From Triatoma infestans (taxonomy: Eukaryota; Arthropoda; Insecta; Hemiptera; Reduviidae), in NCBI GenBank assembly GCA_011037195.1, contig JAAEAF010000285.1, positions 62,001 to 126,000 of the forward strand: a stretch of 64,000 nt of DNA. Direction: 5' to 3'. How positions within the stretch are numbered: position 1 is the first letter of the stretch; the number at the start of each line of letters is the position of its first letter. Shown piece after piece: positions 1 to 11,197 of this stretch. Both the position numbers and the translations under genes were made by a program. The notes under the pieces are model-generated. The model saw nothing but the letters and a program-made list of their open reading frames with translations, had not been told where the DNA came from and did no database searches.

Positions 1-146
1 ATTAAAATTTATATTATTTAGTTAAAATGTATTAGAATTTATTATTTATTTCTTTAAGTCAGAAATGCAGTCGTTCTTGACCAAATACAATTAAGTTTAA
101 CAATTAGTACATTTATAATTCCAAAAATTATTTAAAAAAAAAAAAA

Positions 147-1040
147 TCTGGTGTGAAACACTCACACAACTTTCTCTTACTCCAATTCTCAAAATTATAA
201 TTAACAAATTTTATAGTTTGTGTACCAAATATAATGAAATTCATCGAAAACTAAAAAACCCCTGTTCAGTAAAGGCGCACTTCCGGTGCTACTAATTTTC
301 TTAAAACTAGGCAATTTTGGCCATCTATTTATTTCTTATTAATTTTGTTTGTATGATAGAAAATTCTATAATCAACTATGATAGCACTTTAGAGAAAAAA
401 AACATAAACCAATCTCTCCCCTAAAAGTGCCCTTAAATGAATTTTTTCCCCGAGAAATGTTTTAAATAAAAGTTGTACATCTTTGTATGTGTAGTTTAGG
501 AAGTTTCAAGAAAATTGTCGGAGGCCATTTTTGAACAAATCGCGAAAAAGTGAAAAAAATCATTTAGTAAAGTAAACACACTTCCGGTCATCTGATTTTT
601 TTCATACTTGGAATTTCAACAACATATTTAATTCTCATTAACATTATTTAGTTGACAGAGTTGTCTAATAAATTGAAATAGCTCTTTAGAAGAAGCCGTA
701 ACTCCACTTCTCCCCCAAAAATATCCTTAAATGAATTCTTCCGGAGAAATGTTTCAAATAAAAGTTGTAGCTCTTTCGATGTGTAGTTGATAGATATCAA
801 GTATCAAGAAAGCCATTGGAGCCATTTTTGAGAAAATCGCAAAAAGTAAAAAAAAAACATTAAGTAAATCCTTCCGGCTGAGGAATTTGAACAGATAACG
901 TACTACCACTCATCGAGACCATTTTCTAAAAACCACTTTTTTGGACTCAGGGGACCTCAAAACATATATTTACGGTGAAAACCTCGATATCGAAAATTTG
1001 ACACGATTACAATACTTCCTTTTACTAGAAGTAATAGAAA
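147..1040 (-). repeat. ~1-kb MITE-like repeat, copy 1
   Basis: Non-coding repeat in reverse orientation. It opens with CTGGTGTGAAACACTCACAC beside CTTTCTCTTACTCC and closes with a stretch ending in an inverted relative of that motif (TTTTACTAGAAGTAA). Inside are repeated blocks with the phrases ACTTCCGGT and AAAATCG, and a duplicated inner block of about 300 bases. The same architecture recurs at 1760, 3321, 11198, 22455 and 26430, so this is an interspersed family. No transposase is visible, so it is probably a non-autonomous DNA element. Confidence 0.75.
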
Positions 1041-1759
1041 ATAATAAAACGAAGTAAATATAAATTTACAATAAATAGAATAATCATAAACTAATCAAAC
1101 AATAAATACATGGATTAAACGAATTAAAGAAAGATTTTCATGTAATGATATTATGTTCAATCAATTATTATTAAGGTGATAATAAAATATTGACTGGAAC
1201 AAAATATTAACATTTAACAGAAATGTATACGTAGGTTTTTTTTTTTTTTTTTAATTTTACGATATCATTAACATTATTAATATCTCTAATTTCCTCTAGC
1301 ATTTATAATGCTAACATAAAACTGCTTTGCTTATCAATTTCTCTCATTACCAAACCATTCATTCAAAAAGCAAACTGTATGTGTTATAATAGCTAAAAAT
1401 ATAATGCAAACTGAAAGGGACCCTGCCTCTATACATTCTTCCAATTCTAAAAATAAGCAGGACCTTAGATAAATATAAGGGAATAAATCTCCTTTTGAAA
1501 TATCACCACATAAATCTCAGTTATTATTTGAATGAATTTTGTATGTAATATTTTACAAGGTCAAAGAAAAGGAATATACTTATTTATTGATAGCTATGCA
1601 GAGGAGTATATATAACGAGTATATATGCATGGGTAAAAAAATTAGAAGGTATCCTTGTGGATTTGAACTATTACCATATAAATGAGGATAATACACACTA
1701 ATAGAAAGAATTATATTAATCTTTCGTAATCATGATTTAAAAGTAAAATTTTTTTTATT
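1041..1759. other. unassigned AT-rich spacer
   Basis: Very AT-rich sequence between two copies of the MITE-like family, with a poly-T run near 1238-1252. I see no coding potential, RNA gene or clear repeat here. Confidence 0.5.
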
Positions 1760-2752
1760 ACTTTCTCTTAGTCCTAGTAAGAAGTAGTATTGTAATCGTG
1801 TCAAATTTTCGATATCAAGTTTTCACCGGAAATATCCGTTTTGAGGTCCCATGAGTTCAAAAAAGTGGTTTTTAGCAAAGGGTCTGTGTGTGTTTGTATG
1901 TATGTGAACAGCATAGCGCTAAAACGAAAAACCACAGAATGTTGAAACTTAATAGTCCGTTTAGGTATCACCATGGGATCTGACAGTACATTATCTGTCA
2001 AAATTCCTCAACCGGAAATACCACTTTACTAGTTGATTTTTTTTTACTTTTTCTGCGATTTTCTCAAAAATGGCTCCGACGATTTTCTTAAAAACTTAGT
2101 ATATCAACTACACATACAAAGAGCTACAACTTTTATTCGAAACATTTTTCTGGGAAAATTTATTTAAGGCCACTTTTAGGGGAGGGGTGTGGTTATGTTT
2201 TCATCTAAAGTGCTATTTCAGTTTCTTGGACAATTTTGTCATCTAAATAATATTAATTAGAATTAAATATGTTGTTGAAATTCCGAGTTTGAAAGAAATC
2301 GGATGACCGGAAGTGCGTTTACTTTACTACTTTACTAAATTTTTTTCCCACTTTTTCGCGATTTTCTCTAAAATGGCTCTGATGATTTTCTTGAAACATA
2401 GTATATAAACTAAACATACAAGATCTACAACTTATATTTGAAACATTTCTTTGGGAAAATTCTTTAAGGGCACTTTTAGAGGAGGGATGGGGTTATGTTT
2501 TTTCTCTAAAGTGCTATCATAGTTGATTATAGAATTCTATCATCTAAACAAAATTAATAAGAAATAAATAGATGGCCAAAATTGCCGCGTTTCAAGAATA
2601 TTAGTAAACCGGAAGTGCGCTTTTACTGAAGAGGGTTTTTCAGTTTTCTATGAATTTCATTAAATTTGGTACAATAACTATAATATTTGTCAATTATTTA
2701 TTTTTAAGAACTGGAGTAAGAGAAAGTTGTGTGAGTGTTTTTAACACCAGAT
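1760..2752 (+). repeat. ~1-kb MITE-like repeat, copy 2
   Basis: Forward copy of the family seen at 147-1040. It begins ACTTTCTCTTA and ends GGAGTAAGAGAAAG plus a short ACACCAGATTT tail, so its ends are inverted relative to each other. It contains two tandem versions of a block with ACCGGAAGTGCG (around 2160-2330 and 2460-2630). The short open frame at 2650-2868 lies in repeat sequence and is not a gene. Confidence 0.75.
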
Positions 2753-3320
2753 TTTTTTTTTCTAATAGAAGAGGAATAATCTTAAAATTAAAGGATCTGA
2801 AATTTCCAGGAGATTGGTTTCTTGCAACTGACGAGCTAACGGAATGTTTTATTAAGACCATACTCTAGGGTAAGTATCTATCACACAATCTATCTACACA
2901 ATTTAAGCAATTTGAGATAACTTTGTAGGGCATACTTCAAAACATACAGCAAGTGATCCTGTCATTAATTGCACAATATAATAGGGGTGGATATAGTAGG
3001 GACAGAGGTGCTTTTCTGCAAACGTTGGAGGCTTTTTGTAAATAGTTCGAATGACATTTTTGTAACGCCACCATATGATTGATCACCCAAATTTCCGTTC
3101 CATATAAGAGAGATGGTACAGTACCTGCTTAGTATAACTTCTCTCTTGCGTCCTAATGAGCTTGGTACTCAAGCAAGTACTTAAAATAGAGCTAACTGCT
3201 TGATAACTTCTACAAAGTACCAGAGAAGAAAATTGTATTCCCAAATTTTAATTTCTAGAAATTTCGCTTTTAACATCTAGAAGAAGACAGTTTAAAATTG
3301 AAATTTCATTTTTTTTTAAA
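2753..3320. other. unassigned spacer between MITE copies
   Basis: AT-rich interval between two copies of the ~1-kb family. I recognise no coding region or structured element in it. Confidence 0.4.
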
Positions 3321-4034
3321 TATTGTAATCGTGTCAAATTTTCGATATCGAGTGTTCACCGGAAATATCCATTTTGAGGTCCACTGAGTCCAAAAAAGTA
3401 ATTTTTAGAAAATAGTCTGGGTGTAACGTGCGTGCGTGTATGTGAATGTGTTTATGTATATGAACAGCATACTCATACACGAAAAACCGTAGAAAGTTTA
3501 AACTTGATATTCCGTTTAGGTATCACCATCCGACAGTTGGTCATCTGTCAAAATTCCTCAACCGGAAGTGTTAACCACTTTATAAGTTAATTTTTTTTTA
3601 CTTTTTTGCAATTTTCTCAAAAATGGTTGCAACGATTTTCTTGAAACTTGATACATCAACTATGCAAACAAAGAGCTACAACTTTATTTGAAACATTTCT
3701 CTGTGAAAATTCATTTAAGGGTGTTTTCGGCGGAAAGGTGGTGTTATGGTTTTCTATAAAGTGCTGTTTCATTTCCTCTATCTGTGTTGGACACAACTCT
3801 ATCATCTAGATAATATTAATTAGAATTAAACATGTTGTTGAAATTTGGATTTTGAAAAAAATCAGATGACCGGAAGTGTGTTTTTATTAGGAAGTATTTT
3901 TCAGTGTTTGCAATTTTCTCCATAAATTCACTGATGGATTTCATTAAATTTGTTATACTAACTGTAAAATTTGTCAATCACAATTTTGGAAAACTGTGAG
4001 TAAGAGAAAGTTGTGTGAGGCAATCACACCAGAT
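3321..4034 (+). repeat. ~1-kb MITE-like repeat, copy 3 (shorter)
   Basis: Forward copy starting ATTGTAATCGTGTCAAATTT and ending GTGAGTAAGAGAAAG followed by the CACACCAGATTT tail. It has only one of the two inner ACCGGAAGTG blocks found in copy 2, so it is an internally shortened or ancestral single-block version. Confidence 0.7.
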
Positions 4035-4519
4035 TTTTTTTTTTTTTGGACTGCTTTTATAAAATTTAACAATACTGGTTGTGTCCAAGTTAACTTTTTA
4101 AAGTAATTTTCAGTGCATTACAATTCTAACAGTATTAACTTTTCCCTTACATCACAATGACAATTATCGAGTGTGACAATACTGTCTGCGTAGAAAAGAA
4201 AAGCAACATCCAGTTTTGAGTTGATTTGACAATAATACAGCTAAAACATATAATTAAAACACATCGACAATAATGAAGTGTTTGTACGGCAATGGTACAA
4301 AGTGTTGTACGACATTTGTACAGTATTGTACTTACAAAAAAAGTGCATAGATTTATACCAAGAAAAGAAGAGCACCAATGGAACCCGAAACGTAGAGCAA
4401 CAAAGAATTCTTTTACTTTAAAAACTCCTCTGTCCATTACCGTACAAAGACCTCATTATAATTTTAAGGCCTGACGATTTGAATATCATATCGATAATAA
4501 TATTAGAGTTCTTTGATAA

Positions 4520-5060
4520 ATTTCCTATTCTATTTTTTGATGTATTTCTTCTTTTTTTTTTTCAGCTTAACAATATACCGCAAATCCAAGGCATTTTCTC
4601 GCCAAAAATCTCTGCCTTCCCAGTCGCCATGCAGTATGTAAGCCTCTGTACGCCATTCCCTCCCACACTTCTTCTGATCATCTTTTTCTTGATCGGCTTC
4701 TCTTTTTCCTCTCGTCTGGATTATAAAAAAAAAAAATCCTTTTTGACTACCTAATGTCGACCATCTCATGTCCGCACCACATCAATCTCTCCTGATCAAT
4801 TTTTACCAGTATATTATGATATACATTAACCCGCTCTCTGATCACAGAGTTGGATATACATACTGACTCTTGGAAATGCTACAGCCATCTTCTCCAGAAG
4901 TCCATCTCTATAACCAAACAATCTTCTTCCCTCTATTTTCCTAATGGTCCAAACTTTGGCCCAGTAGAGAGTAGCGCCCACAAAGAAAACGTCAAATATT
5001 CTTCTTTTTGTCCCCTATATGCATACTTATGGGATATATAATATGAGATATATTATGAGC
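4520..5060 (-). mobile_element. RTE-like LINE C-terminal remnant
   Basis: Minus-strand translation, broken by frameshifts, gives peptide pieces typical of the region after the reverse-transcriptase domain in RTE/CR1-type LINEs: WTIRKIEGRRLFGYRDGLL, then VIRERVNVYHN, then LMWCGHEMVD, then a basic Arg/Lys-rich segment. The order matches the family pattern (W-rich block, then WxGHxxRM-like motif, then basic tail). There is no intact frame, so this is an old fragment. Clade assignment is by memory of family patterns only. Confidence 0.5.
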
Positions 5061-6100
5061 TTGGTAACCAAGCTCATAAGGACGCAAGATTCCACTGCAG
5101 GAAGTTATAGAATGCTAATTAACTTTTTTCTTTGGGCTATATTATGAGATATATCCCTCTCAAGTGTGCCTTATAACTTTAAAAATATAATAAGAGTGAT
5201 AAAAACTCTTAAGTATTTAAGTTATCACTCCGAGATGATATCTAGTCATTAATGGAGAATGAAGTTGTAGATACATTTTTAAATTTTCCAATAACTTATC
5301 CCGTACAACTTTAACATTTTAAATATTGCTATAACTTTTTCAAATAAAAAAGATTACGTAATGAAAAATGTTTTATATAAGTCCACTTACTAAATATTTA
5401 TTATTTAACTCAAATTATTACAACCGATTAAAAAAAAATAAACCTTTCAAATTTCCAGCAACTCTCCATAAAGAAGTAAAAAAAACAAAAAACATTGAAC
5501 CATTGAACACAGTAAATGAGATTTATTAGAGCACTGGACGTCAAATTAATGCTTCTGACAGGCCTGTATGCCCTACATAAAAGTTATTGGTAACCATTCA
5601 TTTGAAACTAAACCAATCGATCACATTTTCAACGAATTCATACAGCAGTCAAATATAAAATTCACTGACATCTGAAATATTATATACATATACTTTTTAT
5701 AAACGTGACTTTACATCCTCAAAGAAATTTTGTATGTTAACATTAAATTTACAGAACAAAGAATTTTTTTTTTTCTTAAATTTCTCTTACTACTGTAAGA
5801 GGAAATATTGTTGGTAGTCAAGTTTTCGAAATTAAGTTTTCATCGGAAATTGCCTCGCGAGTGTTGAGTTAATTTCTAAACATTTTCGGAGAGGAGTTTC
5901 CTTAACTGGATGGATCATCAGCAATTGTTGTAGTAGGTAGAATATTGTTCAACTGCTATGGTATTAAATCAGCAAACAGCAAGAGTGACATCTGGAAATA
6001 TAAAGGAGTAATGTCTTCCAAAGGAAGATGAATTATTTATCTACACCCTCGGGTACTTCCATCTTTCAGACTTTCATGGCCATGCAAAACACTAACAGTC
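5061..6100. other. unassigned AT-rich interval
   Basis: No coding region, RNA gene or clear repeat boundary is visible. A short phrase, GAGCTTGGTACTCAAGC-like, is shared between about 3158 and 5065 and suggests small repeat scraps. Confidence 0.4.
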
Positions 6101-6151
6101 TTCAGGTTAAGTCTACCATAGTGGTTTGTATAAGTCTATGTTTCGCCTGTG

Positions 6152-6542
6152 TTGCAATAGGCTTCTTCAGGGTATTTTTAATAAACAATTATTAAGAACA
6201 TATCCTAAGGGAAGCAATAAATTAAGAAAGACGAAAATGCAAAATAGAGACAATGGACCCAGACTCAGTCTGAACAAAAGAAGGCTCTCATTACTCAGAG
6301 AAAAGAGAGGAAAAGGAAAAGAAAGGAAAAATAACGGTTTTCCAAAACAAAACAAGGCTGCAACATGGGAGTGGGAAGGAAGTGGGTGGGGGAAATTAAG
6401 CTCCATACACTCACATGTGCAAATGGAGAAGTAGATAGGCTCTGTCCTCTATTGCTTTGTTTTACCACATTCATATCTTGACTCTTTATAGTGATGATCT
6501 AATTATTCAAGCTAAAAACCATCCTCAAGAAGCCTATTGCAA
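6152..6542. repeat. short inverted repeat pair, about 20 bp
   Basis: TTGCAATAGGCTTCTTCAGG at 6152-6171 recurs inverted at 6522-6542 with one or two changes. The intervening DNA is purine-rich and contains open frames on both strands with low-complexity Lys/Arg or Ser/Phe composition that I do not regard as genes. The element type is unknown. Penelope-like ends can look similar, but this is not shown. Confidence 0.35.
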
Positions 6543-6931
6543 AATGTACTGTAGTGGAAGAAGTCAATGAAAATATATATTTTATTTGAAGAAAATCATT
6601 ACTTGAAGGATATTTGAACGTTGGCTGTCATAAGGATAAAAATGCAGGTACAAGACCACCGTTAGAAGAGTGGTCAGAGAACTTAGTCAGCTTTGTCTTT
6701 TGCCCCTACTTGCAATCATACAAAAGGGGAGGATTTGAACTGCTGCCAAGAGAAAGCATTCTTTCACGAAGAGTCTAAATTCTGCACTCAACCACACCAG
6801 TCTAAATTGGACATTCTACCAGTATTATTCAAGAAGTCAACATCAGTGCCAGTTATAAGTTAAAATATTAGAGTTTAAATCAATCTAGCTGGTTCTGTAT
6901 ATTTATAGAGAAGCATATTATTATAAAGTAT

Positions 6932-7326
6932 TGTAACGCAGATAGTGGTGCCATCTAGGAGAGAAGGCAGGTACCTAAGGTTCTCCTAGTGGCCGCTGGG
7001 AACTCTGGCGGCGCTCTAGTTCTCTCTAGAGGAATCGAGGTAATTCTAGAAGATTCCCCACTGGTATAAATAGTGGGGCCGCCGAGATTTAAGAGAGTTT
7101 TCCAGTTACAAACAAAGTTACTGGTTTGTGAAAAGTGTATAAAAAGTGGATAAAGTGAACTTTTGTGGTTTAAACTGTGAAGTGATTATTATTAAGTGTT
7201 GTATTTTGTAATTTATTGTGTATAACAATAAATAGGTGTTTTCTTTATTGAAGTTTAGAGTATTTTATCTATACGAACCCACTTAAAACTAGTTGCAGTA
7301 GCTAGTTTAGAGGGAAAAACGTTACA
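6932..7326 (+). mobile_element. probable solo LTR (395 bp)
   Basis: The segment starts TGTAACG and ends CGTTACA, the inverted TG...CA termini usual for gypsy-type LTRs. It is far more GC-rich than its surroundings. It has a TATA box (TATAAATAG at 7065) and a downstream AATAAA at 7228, the order expected for U3-R-U5. No gag or pol lies next to it, so it is a solo LTR. A clean 4-5-bp target duplication is not seen. Instead a 15-bp direct repeat, TTATTATAAAGTATT, occurs at 6918 and 7336. Confidence 0.65.
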
Positions 7327-7335
7327 GAATTATTG

Positions 7336-7620
7336 TTATTATAAAGTATTTAAATTTATTTAGAGAATAATATATTTATTTTAAAAATCAGTGGTGATCT
7401 CTTGCTTATTTGTATTACTTCTCTCTCTTTAAAGTATATATACACTTCAAGCTCTTTACAAATCGGCTCGTACTGCAAACATACAACAATACATCATCAT
7501 ACCAAATACATTTCAGTACGAAACGTGGATTTTTGATAGTATGTATGAAACTATTGGCGGCGTTCTCAAATCGAAGACAAATGTTTTATAAAAGTAAAAA
7601 TTCCAGAAAAGTAAACTAGT
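7336..7620 (+). repeat. repeat R, 3' portion
   Basis: It contains the phrases AGTGGTGATCTCTTGCTTATT, ACTTCAAGCTCTTTACAAAT and a trailing CATACAACA...ACATTTCAGTA, also found at about 10670-10850, 25400-25560 and 38690-38866. It is part of a non-coding interspersed family whose longer copies lie at 10240 and 38370. Confidence 0.5.
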
Positions 7621-8147
7621 TTCTAGAAGGGCGAATTCTTAAAACTTTTACGTTTGACATATGGATCCGAATAATAGAATTCTTTCTAGACCGAAGATCT
7701 TGCCTCGTCTTTCAATTAGTGTACATTTGAAGTGGGTACATCAAGTATGTGGGCATATTAGGATGATGTGCAATTGTTGAAATGAAGCAATTATAAAGTA
7801 GATATAAAAACATTGTCGCGCACGTGGGACACAGGAAACTGTGTCTAGACCACTGCGTCACAGCAATGCTGTGTAGCTTCGTGTTACCAATTTATGCCGT
7901 CCTATTAATTCCTTTTGGTTACAAAAAAAGTGCGCTATGCTCTGTCGTTTCAATGCCTGTCAATTTGGGCCTAGCCAAACACTTCAAATAAAATAAAAAG
8001 TCACTACTTCAATAGGCTTAGAAAAACTCAATGAGTAAAATATAGAATATTATTTCTATATTTAAATCTGATATAATGATTCAATAGATTAAGTATGATT
8101 GATTGTTGCATATAGTCTATTATTATATTTGATAAATAAACTCGTTT
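7621..8147. other. non-coding sequence downstream of the LINE ORF1
   Basis: No open frame of note. It may include the remaining 3' part of the LINE on the minus strand: an ATGA overlap at the ORF1 stop gives a start for a second frame, but that frame closes after about 20 codons. Confidence 0.4.
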
Positions 8148-9137
8148 TCATTTCCTATTTTCTTCATCCTCTTTTGAGTTGCATTGATCTGTTGTATGAT
8201 TCTTCGCACATAATTCACACTTGGGGGCTTTATGACAGTTGACAGCAATGTGGCCATAACTCTGACATCGAAAACATCTTACAACTATATTCCTAGACCT
8301 ATATTTCTGCCACTGGACTCTACAATAAGCAATTGTTCTTATTTGATATATCTCCTTTAGAGAAGAGTCCTTATTGAAAGTTACAGCATATACAGGTAGA
8401 GGAATGTTGTGTTCATTTTCTTTCTTAAAAAATTGTTCAACTTTGTGAACTTCATGCCCTTGAACATTTAAGTCTTCCTTAATTTCTTCCGAAGTTATAG
8501 CGGATGGCAAATATACTATTAGCTTACGTCCAATTTCATTTTTGGGAGTATAGGTATGATATTCTATAGCTGCCTTCGTAATATATTCCTGAAAGAAATC
8601 ATAGTCGGCTTTATTTTGTGTATATACTAATACACGATCACTTTTCAACTTAAATTCTATCTCGCCTGTTAGTTTTGATCTAATTATCTTCATTGCTTTT
8701 GTATGATTCTTAAATTGAGAGTACATCACAAGTGGAGGCATACTAAATTTATTTTTTTGTATAACTACATTCTTATCATTCATAGCTGCCTGCGAATTTG
8801 TAGGAGCTATATCAAGGTCAAAGTCGTCCTCTAGATTAGACAATATCTGATATTTATTCGTCACACTTAATTCATTTTTAACCGTTCGCGGACTTGTTAC
8901 CGCTCTACGTTTTCTGGGATTACCCAGGACTTCAACAAAATCGTTATACTCATTAATCATGTTAGTATTATTGATACCAGTACTCCTATCAGTATCACTT
9001 CGTTTAAGATCAGTGTTAGTAAGTTCACCAGTGTTATTATTTACAGAAACGTTATTTTCTTGCAGAGCTGATAGGTATTGTGAAGGGGATATACCCCCAC
9101 CACCACTAGTTAATCGCTCAATCGTTTTCAAATGAAT
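8148..9137 (-). CDS. gag-like ORF1 of a jockey-type non-LTR retrotransposon
   Basis: One long uninterrupted minus-strand frame of about 327 codons. The N-terminal third is Asn/Ser/Thr-rich and low complexity. The middle carries the basic RNA-binding-like region usual before the zinc knuckles in arthropod LINE ORF1 proteins. The C-terminus has CX2CX4HX4C (residues about 286-299, CFRCQSYGHIAVNC) and a second Cys/His knuckle (CELCAKNHTTDQC, about 305-317). These bind element RNA in the jockey/I groups. The frame opens after a stop at 9138-9140 and has no early ATG. The first Met is near residue 58, so the 5' end is either truncated or starts there. No endonuclease or reverse transcriptase follows. 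It lies about 155 bases downstream of the kinase exon on the same strand. Confidence 0.8.
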   Translation of the reverse strand: MHLKTIERLTSGGGGISPSQYLSALQENNVSVNNNTGELTNTDLKRSDTDRSTGINNTNMINEYNDFVEVLGNPRKRRAVTSPRTVKNELSVTNKYQILSNLEDDFDLDIAPTNSQAAMNDKNVVIQKNKFSMPPLVMYSQFKNHTKAMKIIRSKLTGEIEFKLKSDRVLVYTQNKADYDFFQEYITKAAIEYHTYTPKNEIGRKLIVYLPSAITSEEIKEDLNVQGHEVHKVEQFFKKENEHNIPLPVYAVTFNKDSSLKEIYQIRTIAYCRVQWQKYRSRNIVVRCFRCQSYGHIAVNCHKAPKCELCAKNHTTDQCNSKEDEENRK

Positions 9138-9291
9138 TTAAAAAATATTTTAAAAATTATAACAGCGAAATTTCAATAACAGCAGTCAATAAAACTTTGA
9201 ACCTGTTATAAACATGTATAAATAAAAATTGTGCCAACAAAATTAAAAAAAAAATAACATTTAATAATAATAATAATAATAAAAGAAATAC

Positions 9292-9566
9292 CTTATAAAT
9301 AAGATCCTTGAGACTTCCTTTAGAATTATAAGGTATTACAAGTACTATAAAGGTTTCCTGGGCTGTAGGTGATTCTCTGAATTCCAGATCAAGTACTGGA
9401 TATATATATGGATGTTGTAAATTCAAGAATAGGTCAAGTATAATATTTCTAGTTGTCGCATCACATTTTATAGGGCATGCTGGCCCTTTAGGTACCAATG
9501 TTAGTAATCTTTCTGTTTTTACAGATGTATCACGTACTACAAACCAATGTTTATCTACACGGGAAC
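9292..9566 (-). CDS. Slob/PXK-like kinase-domain gene, internal exon
   Basis: A 275-nt exon with a polypyrimidine tract and ACAG acceptor just above 9566 and an AAG|GTATTT donor at 9291. It encodes SRVDKHWFVVRD, then ERLLTLVPKG, then LQHPYIYPVLDLEF, then NSKGSLKDLIYK. This matches the start of the pseudokinase-like domain of PXK and insect slowpoke-binding protein (human PXK has LKDIG, CLHPYIY and EKGTLKDLIYK in the same order). The exon begins with two bases completing a split codon, which fits the phase-1 donor of the exon at 37668-37828. Downstream catalytic-loop exons are not found between here and position 1, so they lie outside the window. The larger open frame around it (9157-9792) is intron read-through. 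Confidence 0.8.
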
Positions 9567-10034
9567 CTGTAAAAAAAAAGAAAAAGAAAAAAAAAGAAGA
9601 AATATTTAAATTATATAAACATGACAAAAAAAATTGTATTTGGTGATATAAACTCGAACAAATCAAGCTATCTATGTATAAAGCTATATAAAACAATCTT
9701 ATATTTAATGCAGGAGTACTTTTTGTGACCAAGGTTTCACAATATTGAAACAAAAATAAGGTTAAATGAAAAAAAAAACTAGCGGCATACATTTCAGAAT
9801 AATATATGTCTTTTACAGGCTGAGATGTAAAACTTTACTTTTATTATTCTGTAATACTGAGCCAATTGAGTTTGTCTCTTGACCAAAATTCACTAAAACT
9901 CCACACCAACCATACTAAAAAAACCGCAACAACTGCATACATTAACCTTGAATCGATGGTTGTAAAGCGTCCGAGCTAAAATAATAAAAGAGAACTAAAT
10001 TTGGAGGGGAGTCGAAGCCCTAAGGGGTCAGCAC

Positions 10035-10239
10035 TATTTCCGAAATCCTGGCGATGAAAGTCTGTTATAGAATAAAGCGAATTGGTTATTCTATTATTCA
10101 TCGTAAGATGCTTTAAAGGTTCTGAAAGACTTTATTTATTTATTTACATTGTATCTAAAAACGGCTAGCGGCAATATATATGGCCACAAAACAATATAAT
10201 AGTAATTAAACATTTTAAACAATTTAAAAAAAATTAACT
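10035..10239. mobile_element. LINE fragments (R1-like scrap and TTTA-repeat tail)
   Basis: Around 10040-10080 the phrase GGCGATGAAAGTCTGTTATAG matches the R1-like LINE remnant near 18005. At 10128-10146 a TTTATTTATTTATTTA run heads a block with GGCTAGCGGCAATATATATG, the look of a LINE 3' tail in reverse orientation. Both are short scraps without an open frame. Confidence 0.45.
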
Positions 10240-10846
10240 TATTGTAATGGAAGAAAGAAATGCAAAAATAATAGTTGTGAAAAATAGTTCAGTGAATTTT
10301 TGACAATATTTATTAGTGAAGCAGTTTTGGAAAATAAATAGTGAATTTACTTTCAAAAAGAGTGTATTTAGAGTCAGGTACTATAATATAAGGTCATTGC
10401 AATTAAAAAAAACAAAGGCACAAGAATTCGTTAGGCCAACTCTTTTGTAAGAGAAAATCCCCCGCTAGAGCAGGGCATTCTTGGAACAGTCTGCATTCTG
10501 CTTTCAAAGCCAGAACACTTGCTTCAGGAATCGCTCTCTTAAACTCAGTACCAGTGATAGTTATTAAGATACAGTTGGTTGTAGATACCGAAGCAGAACA
10601 CTTGTTTTTCGCTCTCTTAGCATCAGTGCATTTAATAAGTTAATAATTTCTTTGCAAATAACTTGTAGTTATTATTTTAATAGAATATATTTATTGTTAG
10701 CAGTGGTGACTACTTTCTTATTTCTGATACTTCACTCTCTTAAACATATATACTTACAAGCCCTTTTACAAAACCTCTCAAGCCACACAAGCCACTACAA
10801 ACTAGAACAACACATCCACACACAACATCACACCAATTACATTTAA
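10240..10846 (+). repeat. repeat R, long copy
   Basis: Non-coding repeat with GGAAGAAAGAAATGCAAAAAT near its start, AACAGTCTGCATTCTGCTTT, CACTTGCTTCAGGAATCG, and a 3' part rich in ACACA. The same order is found at 38370-38866 and inverted at 28290-28800. No coding function is seen. The family could be a non-autonomous LTR or DNA element. Confidence 0.55.
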
Positions 10847-10858
10847 TTATCCATAATA

Positions 10859-11117
10859 GTCCTCACAAGTTGGTCTAGTGGCCAGTGCACTCGCCTTTCA
10901 TGCGAGAATTCAGGGTTCGATTCCCGTGAGAGCAATGTCGGTGTTGACCCAGCCCATCGTGAGAAAAAATGGGAAGCAACAGTTAGTAGCGCCCTAGGTA
11001 GCGAAGGTCAGAACTAAAAGGCAGGGAACTGCGGCGTGCTTACCACAAGACTCCCAATGTATCGTCGTCTAGCAAGCCTTGGTCCTTTATGGACTGTAGC
11101 GCCATAGTTTTTTTTTT
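10859..11117 (+). mobile_element. tRNA-derived SINE, family A, copy 1
   Basis: The head reads TGGTCTAGTGG (A box) and GGTTCGATTCC (B box) at the spacing of a tRNA. A tRNA-unrelated body with TAGTAGCGCCCTAGGTAGCG follows, and then a T-rich tail. A 12-bp target duplication, TTATCCATAATA, flanks it at 10847-10858 and 11118-11129, fixing the ends and showing LINE-mediated insertion. It sits directly in the end of repeat R. Confidence 0.9.
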
Positions 11118-11197
11118 TTATCCATAATAATTAAAATATTTCCTGAAAGTACAGACGATTATCGTTGAAAATCAATATCATCGGTTACATAATCAGA

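Noticed and set aside
6126..6434. 102-codon Lys/Arg-rich frame
   Set aside because: Low-complexity purine-rich DNA, no splice or start context, antisense also open.
9157..9792. 211-codon open frame on the minus strand
   Set aside because: Only 9292-9566 is exon. Both flanks are poly-Phe/Leu intron read-through with clear splice signals.
10859..11117. A functional tRNA gene at the SINE head
   Set aside because: A and B boxes are present, but the acceptor stem does not pair and a SINE body with a target duplication follows.
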